A DNA stretch of 64,000 bases from Dyella_A sp050749815 (GTDB lineage Bacteria; Pseudomonadota; Gammaproteobacteria; Xanthomonadales; Rhodanobacteraceae). Within the stretch, counting starts at the first letter, position 1. Every line of letters starts with the position of its first letter. The notes beneath the pieces were generated by a model. The model was not told the origin of the DNA. It ran no database searches and saw nothing but the letters and a program-made list of their open reading frames with translations. A program made the position numbers and the translations under genes. Location of the stretch: the NCBI RefSeq assembly GCF_050749815.1, contig NZ_CP192735.1, positions 1,054,001 to 1,118,000 on the forward strand. The letters are read 5' to 3'. Positions 45,765 to 54,446 of this stretch are shown in pieces.

Positions 45765-45980
45765 GTGATAATCCTTGGGTTTGCTGAACAGCTTTGATCG
45801 CTTTCGGCCCGGTCGCCAGCGGTGCGTCGAGCACCGGTGGTCAGGGCGGGGAAGGCGCTCCGAAGTCCGCAAGGATGGGGAACCCCCCGGCCCGATTCAA
45901 GCGTTCTGCATCTGCGCTTTCCCAACCCACGCCGGCACCGCTTGGCGCCGACGCCACGAACCCCACAGGACTGCTTCCCC

Positions 45981-47036
45981 ATGCGTATCGGTATTCCTTC
46001 CGAAACCAAGACCCTCGAAGGTCGCGTTGCCCTGGTTCCCGCTGCTGCCGCCGACCTGGTGCGCCGCGGCCACGAGGTATTCATCCAGGCGGGCGCCGGC
46101 GAGAAGAGCGGCTTCGCCGATGAGGCCTACACCCGCGAGGGCGTCACCGTGGTGCCCGACGCGGCCGCGGTCTATGAGAAGGGCGAGCTGATCGTCAAGG
46201 TGAAGGAGCCGATCGCCGGCGACCTGGCCCTGCTGAAGAAGCATCACCTGCTGTTCTGCTACCTGCACCTGGCCGCCGAGCCGGAGCTCACCAAGAGCCT
46301 GCTGGACATCGGCCTGACCGGTGTGGCGTTCGAGTCGGTGGAAGAGAACGGCGGCCTGCCGCTGCTGCTGCCGATGTCGGTGATCGCCGGCCGCATCGCC
46401 ACCCAGATCGGCACCACGCTGCTGCATCGTCCGCAGGGCGGCAAGGGCAAGCTGCTGGGCGGCATGGCTTCGACCTCGCGCGGCAAGGTGGTGGTGCTCG
46501 GCGGCGGTGCCGCGGGCAAGGCCGCCGCCTCGCTGGCCGCGGCGGCCGGCGCCCGCGTGGTGGTGTTCGACAAGCGCCAGGATCGCCTGGCCGAGATGAT
46601 GGACCTGGGCGCCAACGTCACCGCGCTGTACGCCTACGAGTCGTCGGTGGCCGAGGAAGTGCGCGATGCCGACCTGGTGGTCGGTGCGGTGCTGATCCCC
46701 AGCGCCAAGGCGCCGCGCGTGGTGACCGAGGCCATGGTCAAGACCATGGAGAAAGGCTCGGTGCTGGTCGACATCTCGATCGACCAGGGCGGCTGCTTCG
46801 AGACCTCGCGCCCGACCACCTGGAAGGATCCCACCTACGACGTGCATGGCGTGACGCACTTCTGCGTCACCAACATGCCCGGCGCCGTGCCGCAGACCTC
46901 GTCGCTGGCGATTTCCGCGGCGATCCTGCCGTATGTGCAGCGCCTGGCCGGCGGCAACGAGTGGCGCGACTTCGCTCCGCTGAAGGCCGGCATCAACGTC
47001 GACGGCGGCAAGCTGGTCCACCCGGCCCTGCAGTAA
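45981..47036 (+). CDS. ald: Alanine dehydrogenase
   Basis: A 351-aa protein with the canonical substrate-binding Lys75 (VKVKEP) and catalytic His96 (CYLHLAAE), both at the expected positions. The nucleotide-binding loop is VVVLGGGAAGKAAASLAAAAGARVVVFDK, and the C-terminal segment is THFCVTNMPGAVPQTSSLAISAAILPYV. It interconverts alanine and pyruvate plus ammonia with NAD. The start at 45981 follows a 216-bp upstream region; the reading frame extends upstream but not as family-like sequence. A strong hairpin follows the stop. Confidence 0.96.
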   Translation: MRIGIPSETKTLEGRVALVPAAAADLVRRGHEVFIQAGAGEKSGFADEAYTREGVTVVPDAAAVYEKGELIVKVKEPIAGDLALLKKHHLLFCYLHLAAEPELTKSLLDIGLTGVAFESVEENGGLPLLLPMSVIAGRIATQIGTTLLHRPQGGKGKLLGGMASTSRGKVVVLGGGAAGKAAASLAAAAGARVVVFDKRQDRLAEMMDLGANVTALYAYESSVAEEVRDADLVVGAVLIPSAKAPRVVTEAMVKTMEKGSVLVDISIDQGGCFETSRPTTWKDPTYDVHGVTHFCVTNMPGAVPQTSSLAISAAILPYVQRLAGGNEWRDFAPLKAGINVDGGKLVHPALQ

Positions 47037-47043
47037 GCCTGCC

Positions 47044-47069
47044 GGCAGCGCCCGCAAGCGGGCGCTGCC
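47044..47069 (+). terminator. Hairpin after ald, probable terminator
   Basis: A 12-bp perfect stem (GGCAGCGCCCGC at 47044-47055, complement at 47058-47069) closes on two A residues, eight bases after the ald stop. The following bases TCCGGTTTC are only weakly T-rich, so termination may be inefficient or factor-dependent. Confidence 0.6.
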
Positions 47070-47089
47070 TCCGGTTTCACGACGCCCCT

Positions 47090-47170
47090 GTAGGAGCCCG
47101 CTCGCGGGCGATGCTTCTGCTCTGATATCCATTCAAAGCGAAGAGCATCGCCCGCGAGCGGGCTCCTGCG
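47090..47170. repeat. REPIN-like pair of GTAGGAGC palindromic repeats
   Basis: A unit starting GTAGGAGCCCGCTCGCGGGC at 47090 and its inverted copy ending near 47170 (GCATCGCCCGCGAGCGGGCT at 47145 onward) are separated by about 30 bases. Each unit contains an internal palindrome, CCCGC-TC-GCGGG. The pair can form one long hairpin. The same unit recurs on the other side of ftsK with a similar spacer. This is a dispersed REP family, typical of Xanthomonadales and pseudomonads. Confidence 0.85.
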
Positions 47171-47274
47171 TTTGGTTCGTGGGTTCCGCGGCGCGGTGGC
47201 GCTCTCGCACGCTCCTCCCGACGCGGCTGGCTGTGTAGACTTGGGCGGAGTCATTCCCAAGGAAGCACGACCCG

Positions 47275-49605
47275 GTGGCGCGTAGCGCGAACGTCAAGAA
47301 AGCCAAGAACCCCACGCCCGCCCTCAGCGACGAACTGAAGCGGCGCCTGCGCGAAGCAGGTGCCCTGCTGTTGCTGCCGCTGGCGCTGTATCTACTCGTC
47401 TGCCTGTTCAGCTACAACGAGCAGGATCCGAGCTGGGGCCACGTCGGCACGGTGGAGCACGCGCGCAACTTCGGCGGCGCCATCGGCGCGAATATCGCCA
47501 ACCTGCTGCGCTACATCTTCGGCCTGGTCGCCTATGCGTTCCCGCTGCTGCTGCTGGTGCTGGGCGTGCAGGTGCTGCGGCACCGCGGCGAGCGGGCGGT
47601 GCATCCGTGGGAGCCGTCGCTGCGGCTGATCGGCTTTGTGTTCTTCTTCATTACGCTGCCGGCGCTGTTCGCGCTCAACGCCAGCCGGCCCGATCCGGTG
47701 ATGCCGCAGGGCGTAGGCGGCGTGGCGGGGCAGTGGTTGGGCAATTCGCTGCTCAACGCGCTCGGCTCAACCGGTGCGCCGCTGCTGCTGCTGGCGTTAT
47801 TCCTGATCGCGGTCACGCTGGCTACCGGCCTGTCGTGGTTCCGCCTGATGGATTGGACCGGCGCCATGGTGATGCTGCTGGCCAACTGGGCCGGCGGCAA
47901 GCTGCGCAAGGCGCCGGAAGTGATGGCCGCCCGCCAGGCCCGCGGCGAGCGTGAGGTGGTGAAGAAGGCCGAGGCGGTCAAGCAGGCCAAGCGCGAGCCC
48001 GTGCGTATCGAGGCGCCGCCGGCGCCCGTGGCCAAGAGCGACCGCGCACGTCAGGAAACGCAGATCCCGCTGTTCGTGGGCGCCGCCCAGCCGGGCGAGC
48101 TGCCGCCGCTGTCGCTGCTGGACGAAGCGCCGCCGCAGGGCCCGGGCTATTCCGAAGAAACCCTGGAAGTGCTTTCGCGCCAGGTCGAGCTCAAGCTCAA
48201 GGATTTCCGCATCGAGGCCAAGGTGGTGGGCGTGTATCCCGGCCCGGTGATCACCCGCTTCGAGCTGGAACCGGCCGCCGGCGTGCGCGGCTCGCAGGTG
48301 TCCAGCCTGGACAAGGACATCGCCCGCGGCCTGTCGGTGGTGAGCGTGCGCGTGGTCGACGTGATCCCCGGCAAGAACGTGATCGGCCTGGAGATCCCCA
48401 ATACCAAGAAGCAGATCGTCTACCTCTCCGAGATCCTGCGTTCGGACAAGTACGACGCCATGAAATCGCCGCTGGCGCTGGCGCTGGGCAAGGACATCGG
48501 CGGCAAGCCGGTGGTTACCGATCTGGCCAAGATGCCGCATCTGCTGGTGGCCGGCACCACCGGTTCGGGCAAGTCGGTGGCGGTCAACGCAATGGTGCTC
48601 TCGCTCTTGTACAAGGCGAGCGCCAAAGACGTGCGCATGATCATGATCGACCCGAAGATGCTGGAGCTCTCCGTTTACGAGGGCATCCCGCACCTGCTGG
48701 CGCCGGTGGTCACCGACATGAAGGAAGCTGCCAACGCGCTGCGCTGGTGCGTGGCCGAGATGGAGCGTCGCTACAAGCTGATGGCTGCGGTAGGCGTGCG
48801 CAACCTGGGTGGCTTCAACAAGAAGGTGAAGGACGCCGAGGCCGCGGGCCAGCCGCTGCTCGATCCGCTGTTCCGGCCCAATCCGGAGATGCCGAACCTG
48901 GCGGCTGAGCCGCTGGAGCCGCTGCCGTACATCGTGATCATCATCGACGAGTTCGCCGACATGATGATGATCGTCGGCAAGAAGGTCGAAGAGCTGATCG
49001 CCCGCCTGGCGCAGAAGGCGCGCGCCGCCGGTGTGCACCTGGTGCTGGCTACCCAGCGTCCGTCGGTGGACGTGATCACCGGCCTGATCAAGGCCAACAT
49101 TCCCACCCGCATCGCGTTCCAGGTGTCGAGCAAGATCGACTCGCGCACCATTCTTGACCAGTCCGGCGCCGAAGCGCTGCTCGGCCACGGCGACATGCTC
49201 TACCTGCCGCCGGGCACCGCCACGCCCGAGCGCGTGCACGGCGCCTTCGTCGACGACCACGAGGTGCACAACGTGGTGGCCTGGCTCAAGTCGCAGGGCG
49301 CACCGCAGTACATCGAGGGCGTGCTGGAAGAGGTCCAGGCCACCGCCGACGGCAAATTCATCAACGACTCCGGCCTGCCGCAGGATGGGGAAGAGGGCGG
49401 CGACGCCGACACCCAGCTGTACGACAAGGCCGTGGCCATCGTCACGCAAACCCGCCGCGCGTCGATCTCCGGCGTGCAGCGCCACCTGCGCATCGGCTAC
49501 AACCGCGCCGCGCGGCTGATCGAGCAGATGGAAGCCGACGGCGTGGTCAGCGCCCCCCAGCACAACGGCAACCGCGAGGTGCTGGCACCACCCCCACCGA
49601 AATAA
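47275..49605 (+). CDS. ftsK: DNA translocase FtsK
   Basis: A 776-aa protein from a GTG at 47275 with GGAAG at 47261-47265 as ribosome-binding site. The N-terminus has four membrane helices (about 28-48, 75-100, 117-135, 168-190). A short linker (about 210-290) replaces the long Pro/Gln linker of E. coli FtsK. The motor has Walker A GTTGSGKS (427-434) and Walker B IIIDEFAD (555-562). The C-terminal gamma winged helix reads YDKAVAIVTQTRRASISGVQRHLRIGYNRAARLIEQME. It moves chromosome dimer ends at the septum toward XerCD-dif. It is flanked on both sides by REP elements. Confidence 0.97.
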   Translation: MARSANVKKAKNPTPALSDELKRRLREAGALLLLPLALYLLVCLFSYNEQDPSWGHVGTVEHARNFGGAIGANIANLLRYIFGLVAYAFPLLLLVLGVQVLRHRGERAVHPWEPSLRLIGFVFFFITLPALFALNASRPDPVMPQGVGGVAGQWLGNSLLNALGSTGAPLLLLALFLIAVTLATGLSWFRLMDWTGAMVMLLANWAGGKLRKAPEVMAARQARGEREVVKKAEAVKQAKREPVRIEAPPAPVAKSDRARQETQIPLFVGAAQPGELPPLSLLDEAPPQGPGYSEETLEVLSRQVELKLKDFRIEAKVVGVYPGPVITRFELEPAAGVRGSQVSSLDKDIARGLSVVSVRVVDVIPGKNVIGLEIPNTKKQIVYLSEILRSDKYDAMKSPLALALGKDIGGKPVVTDLAKMPHLLVAGTTGSGKSVAVNAMVLSLLYKASAKDVRMIMIDPKMLELSVYEGIPHLLAPVVTDMKEAANALRWCVAEMERRYKLMAAVGVRNLGGFNKKVKDAEAAGQPLLDPLFRPNPEMPNLAAEPLEPLPYIVIIIDEFADMMMIVGKKVEELIARLAQKARAAGVHLVLATQRPSVDVITGLIKANIPTRIAFQVSSKIDSRTILDQSGAEALLGHGDMLYLPPGTATPERVHGAFVDDHEVHNVVAWLKSQGAPQYIEGVLEEVQATADGKFINDSGLPQDGEEGGDADTQLYDKAVAIVTQTRRASISGVQRHLRIGYNRAARLIEQMEADGVVSAPQHNGNREVLAPPPPK

Positions 49606-49607
49606 CC

Positions 49608-49750
49608 GTAGGAGCCCGCTCGCGGGCGATGTTTCGTTGAGCCTAAGAAGCAAGTGCCCCCTGTAGGAGCCCGCTCGCGGGCGATGCTCCTGCTCCTGAT
49701 CTGCCAATGAAGCAAAAGGCAAAAGCATCGCCTGCGAGCGGGCCCCTACA
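49608..49750. repeat. Three GTAGGAGC palindromic repeats downstream of ftsK
   Basis: Two direct units (GTAGGAGCCCGCTCGCGGGC at 49608 and 49663) and one inverted unit (GCATCGCCTGCGAGCGGGCC at 49725-49744, closing with CCTACA) follow the ftsK stop after two bases. The last two form a REPIN-like pair. Its spacer starts TCCTGCTCCTGATCTGCCAA and resembles the spacer of the pair before ftsK (TTCTGCTCTGATATCCATT). The cluster may act as a transcript-stabilising or terminating structure between ftsK and lolA. Confidence 0.85.
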
Positions 49751-49809
49751 ATCGCGATTAAGGCGGCGCTCCGCACACTTTCACGCACCGTTCCCACATC
49801 CAGGTTCCC

Positions 49810-50472
49810 ATGAAGCGCTTTGTCTCGATCTTCTTCGCCACGCTGGCCCTGTCGCTGACCGGCTTCGCCCATGCGGCGACCGGCCCGGCGCGCGCGCGGC
49901 TGGATGCTTTTGCGCACGATCTGCACTCGCTCACCGGCCACTTCACCCAGACCCTCACCGACGCCAACGGCAAGGCGGGCAAGGGCAGTGCCGGCACGTT
50001 GGCGCTGCAGGCGCCGCGGCAGTTTCGCTGGGAGACGCTGACGCCGTACCAGCAGACCATCGTCGCCGACGGCAGCCGCGTGTGGCTGTACGACCCGGAG
50101 CTGGAGCAGGTCACCGTGCGCAAGCAGAGCTCGGCCGAATCGCACAGCCCGCTCACCGTGCTTACCGATCTCAAGCAGATGGACAAGGACTTCACCGTCA
50201 CCGAACAGGGCGAGCGTGACGGCCTGGCTTGGCTGCGCCTCACCTCCAAGGACAAGGACCCGCAGTTCGCCTATGCCGACCTCGGCTTCGACGCCAGCGG
50301 CCTGGCCCGCATGGTGTTCCGCGACCAGCTCGGCTCGACCACGCAGATCCACTTCTCGGGCTGGCAGCGCAACGCGGCGATCGCCCCGGACACCTTCAAC
50401 TTCGTGCCGCCGGCCGGTGCCGACGTGATCGGCGACCTGCCGGTGATCAGCACCCAGCCGTTGAAGAACTGA
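49810..50472 (+). CDS. lolA: Outer-membrane lipoprotein carrier protein LolA
   Basis: A 220-aa periplasmic chaperone with a signal peptide (1-22, ending AHAA). The mature part has the LolA pattern LTGHFTQTLTDANGK, GTLALQAPRQFRWETLTPYQQTIVADGSRVWLYDPELEQV, and the closing LPPxxADVIGD form (VPPAGADVIGDLP). It ferries lipoproteins from the LolCDE complex to LolB. It keeps its usual place after ftsK, but the next backbone gene, rarA, is displaced by almost 4 kb. Confidence 0.94.
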   Translation: MKRFVSIFFATLALSLTGFAHAATGPARARLDAFAHDLHSLTGHFTQTLTDANGKAGKGSAGTLALQAPRQFRWETLTPYQQTIVADGSRVWLYDPELEQVTVRKQSSAESHSPLTVLTDLKQMDKDFTVTEQGERDGLAWLRLTSKDKDPQFAYADLGFDASGLARMVFRDQLGSTTQIHFSGWQRNAAIAPDTFNFVPPAGADVIGDLPVISTQPLKN

Positions 50473-50482
50473 GCCCAGCGCC

Positions 50483-51166
50483 ATGCTGCGACAGCTGCCG
50501 CGCTGGGCCTGGATCGGCGGCGGGCTGCTCGCCCTGGTGGCCGGTTGCATCAATGCGGTCGGCTACCTGTGTTTCCGGCATCAACCGATCACCCATCTCA
50601 CCGGCACCAGCACCGAGTTGGGCCTGGCGATCGCGCGGGTCGATCTGGCCGAGATCGCTCACTGGGGCCTGGCGATTCTCTCGTTCCTGGCCGGGGCGAT
50701 GTCCAGCGGCTTCATCGTGCAGCAGCGCACGCTGCAGCTGGGCCGACGCTACGGCGTGGTGCTGATGCTGGAGTCGGCGCTGCTGTTTGCCGCGACGCCG
50801 TTGATCGCCGCCCACCACGACCTGGGCATCTATCTGGCGTCCGCCGCGTGCGGCTTGCAGAACGCCATGGTCAGCACCTACAGCGGCGCCACGTTTCGCA
50901 CCACGCACCTGTCCGGCATCTTCACCGACCTGGGCATCTATCTCGGCCAGCGGCTGCGCGGGCTGGAGGTGGACATGCTGCGCATCCACGTCTGCGTGCT
51001 GGTGGCCAGCCACTTCATCGTCGGCGCCGTGCTGGGCACGCTGGGCTTTATGTGGATCAGCGAGCGGGTGCTGCTGATACCGGCAGCGCTTACCGGGCTG
51101 GTCGGCCTGGCCTATGCGGCCTACCGCCACCGGGCCATGCGCAGCGAGCAGCGCCTCAAGCCCTGA
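50483..51166 (+). CDS. YoaK-family (DUF1275) membrane protein
   Basis: A 227-aa protein with six predicted membrane helices and DUF1275 features: GGLLALVAGCINAVGYLCF, ITHLTGTSTELGLA, and GLQNAMVSTYSGATFRTTHLSGIFTDLGIYLG. The function is unknown. It follows lolA by 10 bp and may be read from the same transcript. Its last 11 bases overlap the end of the convergent sensor diguanylate cyclase gene. Confidence 0.9.
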   Translation: MLRQLPRWAWIGGGLLALVAGCINAVGYLCFRHQPITHLTGTSTELGLAIARVDLAEIAHWGLAILSFLAGAMSSGFIVQQRTLQLGRRYGVVLMLESALLFAATPLIAAHHDLGIYLASAACGLQNAMVSTYSGATFRTTHLSGIFTDLGIYLGQRLRGLEVDMLRIHVCVLVASHFIVGAVLGTLGFMWISERVLLIPAALTGLVGLAYAAYRHRAMRSEQRLKP

Positions 51167-54100
51167 CGTCGGCCTCGTCCGACGCCAGCACCACGCGGTC
51201 GCGACCGCAGCGCTTGGCCTCGTACAGCGCCGCGTCGGCGCGGCTCAGCCACTGCTCCACCGACTCGCCACGCCGGATCGCCGCCACGCCGATGCTGGTG
51301 GTCACACGGATGGTGTGGTTGTTGTAGTGCACCGCCGTGGCGGCCAGGGCGTCGCGGATGCGTTCGGCGGCGCGTACCGCCTGGCCGGCGTCGCAATCGG
51401 GCAGGCAGATCACCAACTCCTCGCCGCCGTAGCGACCCACCAGATCGTTCGGGCCGCACTGGCCCACGATGATGTCGGTCACCGCGCGGATCACCGCGTC
51501 ACCGGCGAGGTGGCCGTGGCCGTCGTTGATCTGCTTGAAGCGGTCCAGGTCGAGCACCGCCAGGCACGCGTCGCCATCACCGGCGAGCTCACGCACGCCC
51601 TGGGTCAGTTCCAAGAAGCGACGGCGGTTGTACACGCCGGTGAGCTCGTCGGTGCCGGCGAGCTGGTCGAGGCGGGCGTTGGCCTCCTGCAGGTCGCGGG
51701 TTCGCTCGTCGATCTGCCGCTGCAGCCGCTTGGCCTGCCGGCGCAGGTACAGCGTGCGCAGGTGGATCACCGCCGCCACCAGCAGCGCGCCGGCCACCAC
51801 CGCCAGCACGCGCAGCCACAGCGTCTCGAACCAGCGCGGCGCCACCGTCACCGGAAAAGTCGATTGCACCGTCACCGGATGCATGCCGCGTGTGCTGGCG
51901 CGCAGGTGCAGGGTGTACTGGCCGTGCGGCAGGTTGGTGTACACCGCGCTGGGCGGGCTGCCGGCGGGCACCTCGGTCCAGCTCTGATCGAAGCCTTCCA
52001 TCCAGTAGCTGTAGGTGGTTTCCAGCGTGGCGCGGTAGTCCAGCACGGCGAAGCCGACCTGCATGTCGCGGTTGTCGCCGTCCAGCCGCAGGGCTTCGCC
52101 CCGCTGCGGCAAGGCGCCAGGCGCGATCACCTTGCGGCCGATGCGCGCGGCGGTGATCGAGGGTGCCGGCACCGGTTCGGCCGGGGCGTCGCCGCGGGGA
52201 TGGCGCACGATGGTGAGCCCGCCCAGGCCGCCGAACATCACCGCGCCATCCGGTGCCGTGGCCGCGGCGATGTAGATGTAGCTGGGCACGTGCAGGCCGT
52301 CGCGCGCGCCCAGGTTGTGCACGGCGCCGCTGGCGCGGTCGATCATCGACACGCCATTGGACAGGCTCGCCCAGACGTGGCCATGCGCGTCGGGCAGCAG
52401 GGCGTTCACTTTCTCGCTGCTCAGGCCCTCGCGCGTGCCCAGCACGCGGAAGTGTGGGGTGCCCTCGATGCGGCTGTCGGGGAGATGCGCCACGCCGCCG
52501 AAGGTGGCGATCCACAAGCCGCCATCCGGGTCGGTGGTGATCGAGCCGATGTAGTCCTGGGGCAGGTTGCTGCGGTCGCCCTCGCGTTGGCTCAGCGTGT
52601 GAAAGCCACGATCGGCGTGGGCGTCGTCCGCCACGCTGATGCCGCCCGTGGTGCCGTACCAGATGCGCCCGTCGATGCGGGCAATCTCACGCACCGTATC
52701 GCTGGCCAGCGAGCTGGGGTCGGCAGCGTCATGGCGGAAGTGGTCCAGCGCGCCGGTGGCCGGGGTGTACCGGTAGGCGCCCACGTAGCTGCCGAGCAGC
52801 AGGCTGCCGTCTACCTCCAGCATGCTGAGGATCGGCTGCGCGGCCAGGCGCGGCTCCACGTTGCTGGTGACGGCCAGGGTGTCTGGGTCGATCCGCGCCA
52901 GCCCCATCGTGCCGGCCCAGATCGTGCCGTCCGTCATCTCGGTGAACGCCTGCACGTCGCGGTGCTGCTGCACGCCGTCCAACCGCAGGTGATGGATGGT
53001 GCCCGCATGCAGGTCGATCAGGTCGATCTGGCCGCCGCCGAGGCCAAGCCAGATACGTTGCCGGCTGTCGACCAGGATGGCGTGCACGTTGGTGTCGGCC
53101 AGCCCGCGCGGGTCCAGCGGCGAGGGCAGCAGCGAGCACACCATGCGCGCGTGGGTGTCGGTGTGCGCGGCGCCCAGGTCGGTGGCTGCCCACAGGTTGC
53201 CAGAGGCATCGGTCAGCAGCCCGCGCACGGAATCGCCTGGCAGCGACGACGGCCGCGCCGCGTCGTGCACGATGTGCCGCACCGCCGGATCGCCCGCGCG
53301 GTAGGACAGGATGCCGTTGCCGTCGGTGCCGATCCGTTCGGCGCCGTCGTCGCCCTCGGCGAAGGCGCGCACGGTGGCGAAGTTCGGTTGCGTGGCGCTG
53401 GGGCTGAAACCCGGCACCGGGTGCCAGTGGCCGTCGGTGTCGCGGTACGCGGCGCCGGTCTGGCCGCTGCCCACCCACAGGCGGCCTTCGGCGTCTTCGT
53501 GCAGGGCCCAGGTCTGGTTGTGCAGCACGATGGCGGCGGTCGCGTCGGCGCTGGTCGGCCGCACAAACACCTGGCTGCCGTGCTCGCGCACGAACAGGCC
53601 GCGGTCGTTGCCCAGCCAGAGGTTGCCCTGGCGGTCCTGCAGCACGCTGAAGTTGCGCGGCGCCGGGGCGTCGCCGGTGGCGATATGGGTGAGCGTGTTG
53701 CGGCCGAGGTCCAGGTAGTCCAGGCCGCGGTCGGTGGCGATCCAGACCCCGCGCTTGCCGTCGGCCGCCAGGCTATAGATCTTGCGGTCGCTGGTGCCGC
53801 CGATGCCGGTGGGATAGGTGTGGAAGCGGTTGCCGACCGGGTCGAAGCGCGCCAGCCCGCCGGCATTCGTGCCCACCAGCACGCCGCCGTCGGGCAGCGC
53901 CAGCAGGGTGCGCACGTAGGCGTCCGGCAGCTCGTTCTCCTGCCCGTGCGCGTCGAACAACTGCATGCGGAAGCCGTCGTAGCGCACCAGCCCGCCCATC
54001 GTGCCGATCCAGATCAGCCCGCGGTTGTCCTGCACCACTGCCGTGGTGACGGAGTGGGGCAGGCCGTCGGCGGTGCCGACGCGCTCGAACCAGGGGGTGA

Positions 54101-54230
54101 GGAACGGCGCCCACGGGTCGGCCGGGGCCGCCCGCACGGTGGACAGCGGCAGCAGGCAAACGAGCAGGAGTGCCAGGAGCAGGCGCGGCCAGCGGGCGCC
54201 GGGTCGTGGGGGCTTGAAGAATGCGGTCAC
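51156..54230 (-). CDS. Large sensor diguanylate cyclase (Reg_prop beta-propeller, Y_Y_Y, GGDEF)
   Basis: A 1024-aa protein from a GTG at 54230 preceded by GGAAGGGG. A signal peptide (1-34) leads into periplasmic two-component-regulator propeller repeats (for example GLIWIGTMGGLVRYD, GVWIATDRGLDYLD, RIWYGTTGGIS, GLWIATFGGVAHL) through about 690. A Y_Y_Y domain (SYWMEGFDQSWTEVPAGSPPSAVYTNLPHGQYTL), one membrane helix (about 795-820), a short coiled coil and a GGDEF domain (about 854-1024) follow. The motif is GGEEL (935-939), not GGDEF/GGEEF, and the RxxD inhibitory site is replaced by GPND. It probably makes cyclic di-GMP in response to a periplasmic ligand, without product inhibition. Confidence 0.9.
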   Translation of the reverse strand: MTAFFKPPRPGARWPRLLLALLLVCLLPLSTVRAAPADPWAPFLTPWFERVGTADGLPHSVTTAVVQDNRGLIWIGTMGGLVRYDGFRMQLFDAHGQENELPDAYVRTLLALPDGGVLVGTNAGGLARFDPVGNRFHTYPTGIGGTSDRKIYSLAADGKRGVWIATDRGLDYLDLGRNTLTHIATGDAPAPRNFSVLQDRQGNLWLGNDRGLFVREHGSQVFVRPTSADATAAIVLHNQTWALHEDAEGRLWVGSGQTGAAYRDTDGHWHPVPGFSPSATQPNFATVRAFAEGDDGAERIGTDGNGILSYRAGDPAVRHIVHDAARPSSLPGDSVRGLLTDASGNLWAATDLGAAHTDTHARMVCSLLPSPLDPRGLADTNVHAILVDSRQRIWLGLGGGQIDLIDLHAGTIHHLRLDGVQQHRDVQAFTEMTDGTIWAGTMGLARIDPDTLAVTSNVEPRLAAQPILSMLEVDGSLLLGSYVGAYRYTPATGALDHFRHDAADPSSLASDTVREIARIDGRIWYGTTGGISVADDAHADRGFHTLSQREGDRSNLPQDYIGSITTDPDGGLWIATFGGVAHLPDSRIEGTPHFRVLGTREGLSSEKVNALLPDAHGHVWASLSNGVSMIDRASGAVHNLGARDGLHVPSYIYIAAATAPDGAVMFGGLGGLTIVRHPRGDAPAEPVPAPSITAARIGRKVIAPGALPQRGEALRLDGDNRDMQVGFAVLDYRATLETTYSYWMEGFDQSWTEVPAGSPPSAVYTNLPHGQYTLHLRASTRGMHPVTVQSTFPVTVAPRWFETLWLRVLAVVAGALLVAAVIHLRTLYLRRQAKRLQRQIDERTRDLQEANARLDQLAGTDELTGVYNRRRFLELTQGVRELAGDGDACLAVLDLDRFKQINDGHGHLAGDAVIRAVTDIIVGQCGPNDLVGRYGGEELVICLPDCDAGQAVRAAERIRDALAATAVHYNNHTIRVTTSIGVAAIRRGESVEQWLSRADAALYEAKRCGRDRVVLASDEADVRA

Positions 54231-54446
54231 GTGCCCCTTCCGTCGCCCAACGTGCGGGGTGTGCCCTTCGGCGATCCGGTCAGCGGCAGGGTCGAACCGG
54301 GCATCGTCAACGTCCACTCCACGCGGACCTAAGGGGCAGGGGTGTGATCTGGCGCACATCATACCGGCAGGCGGGCGGCGCGTAGGGTGCGCCGGGGCCG
54401 CTGCGTCACGGGCGGGCCGGCGGCCGCTATCGCTTATCATGGGCCG

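Noticed and set aside
47797..50553. 918-aa minus-strand open frame across ftsK and lolA
   Set aside because: Antisense of two certain genes, His/Gln/Leu/Arg-rich without motifs.
51114..54332. 1072-aa plus-strand open frame
   Set aside because: It is the antisense of the sensor cyclase gene in G+C-rich DNA; composition is Arg/His/Gly/Val-rich and has no domain, while the minus strand has clear propeller and GGDEF motifs.
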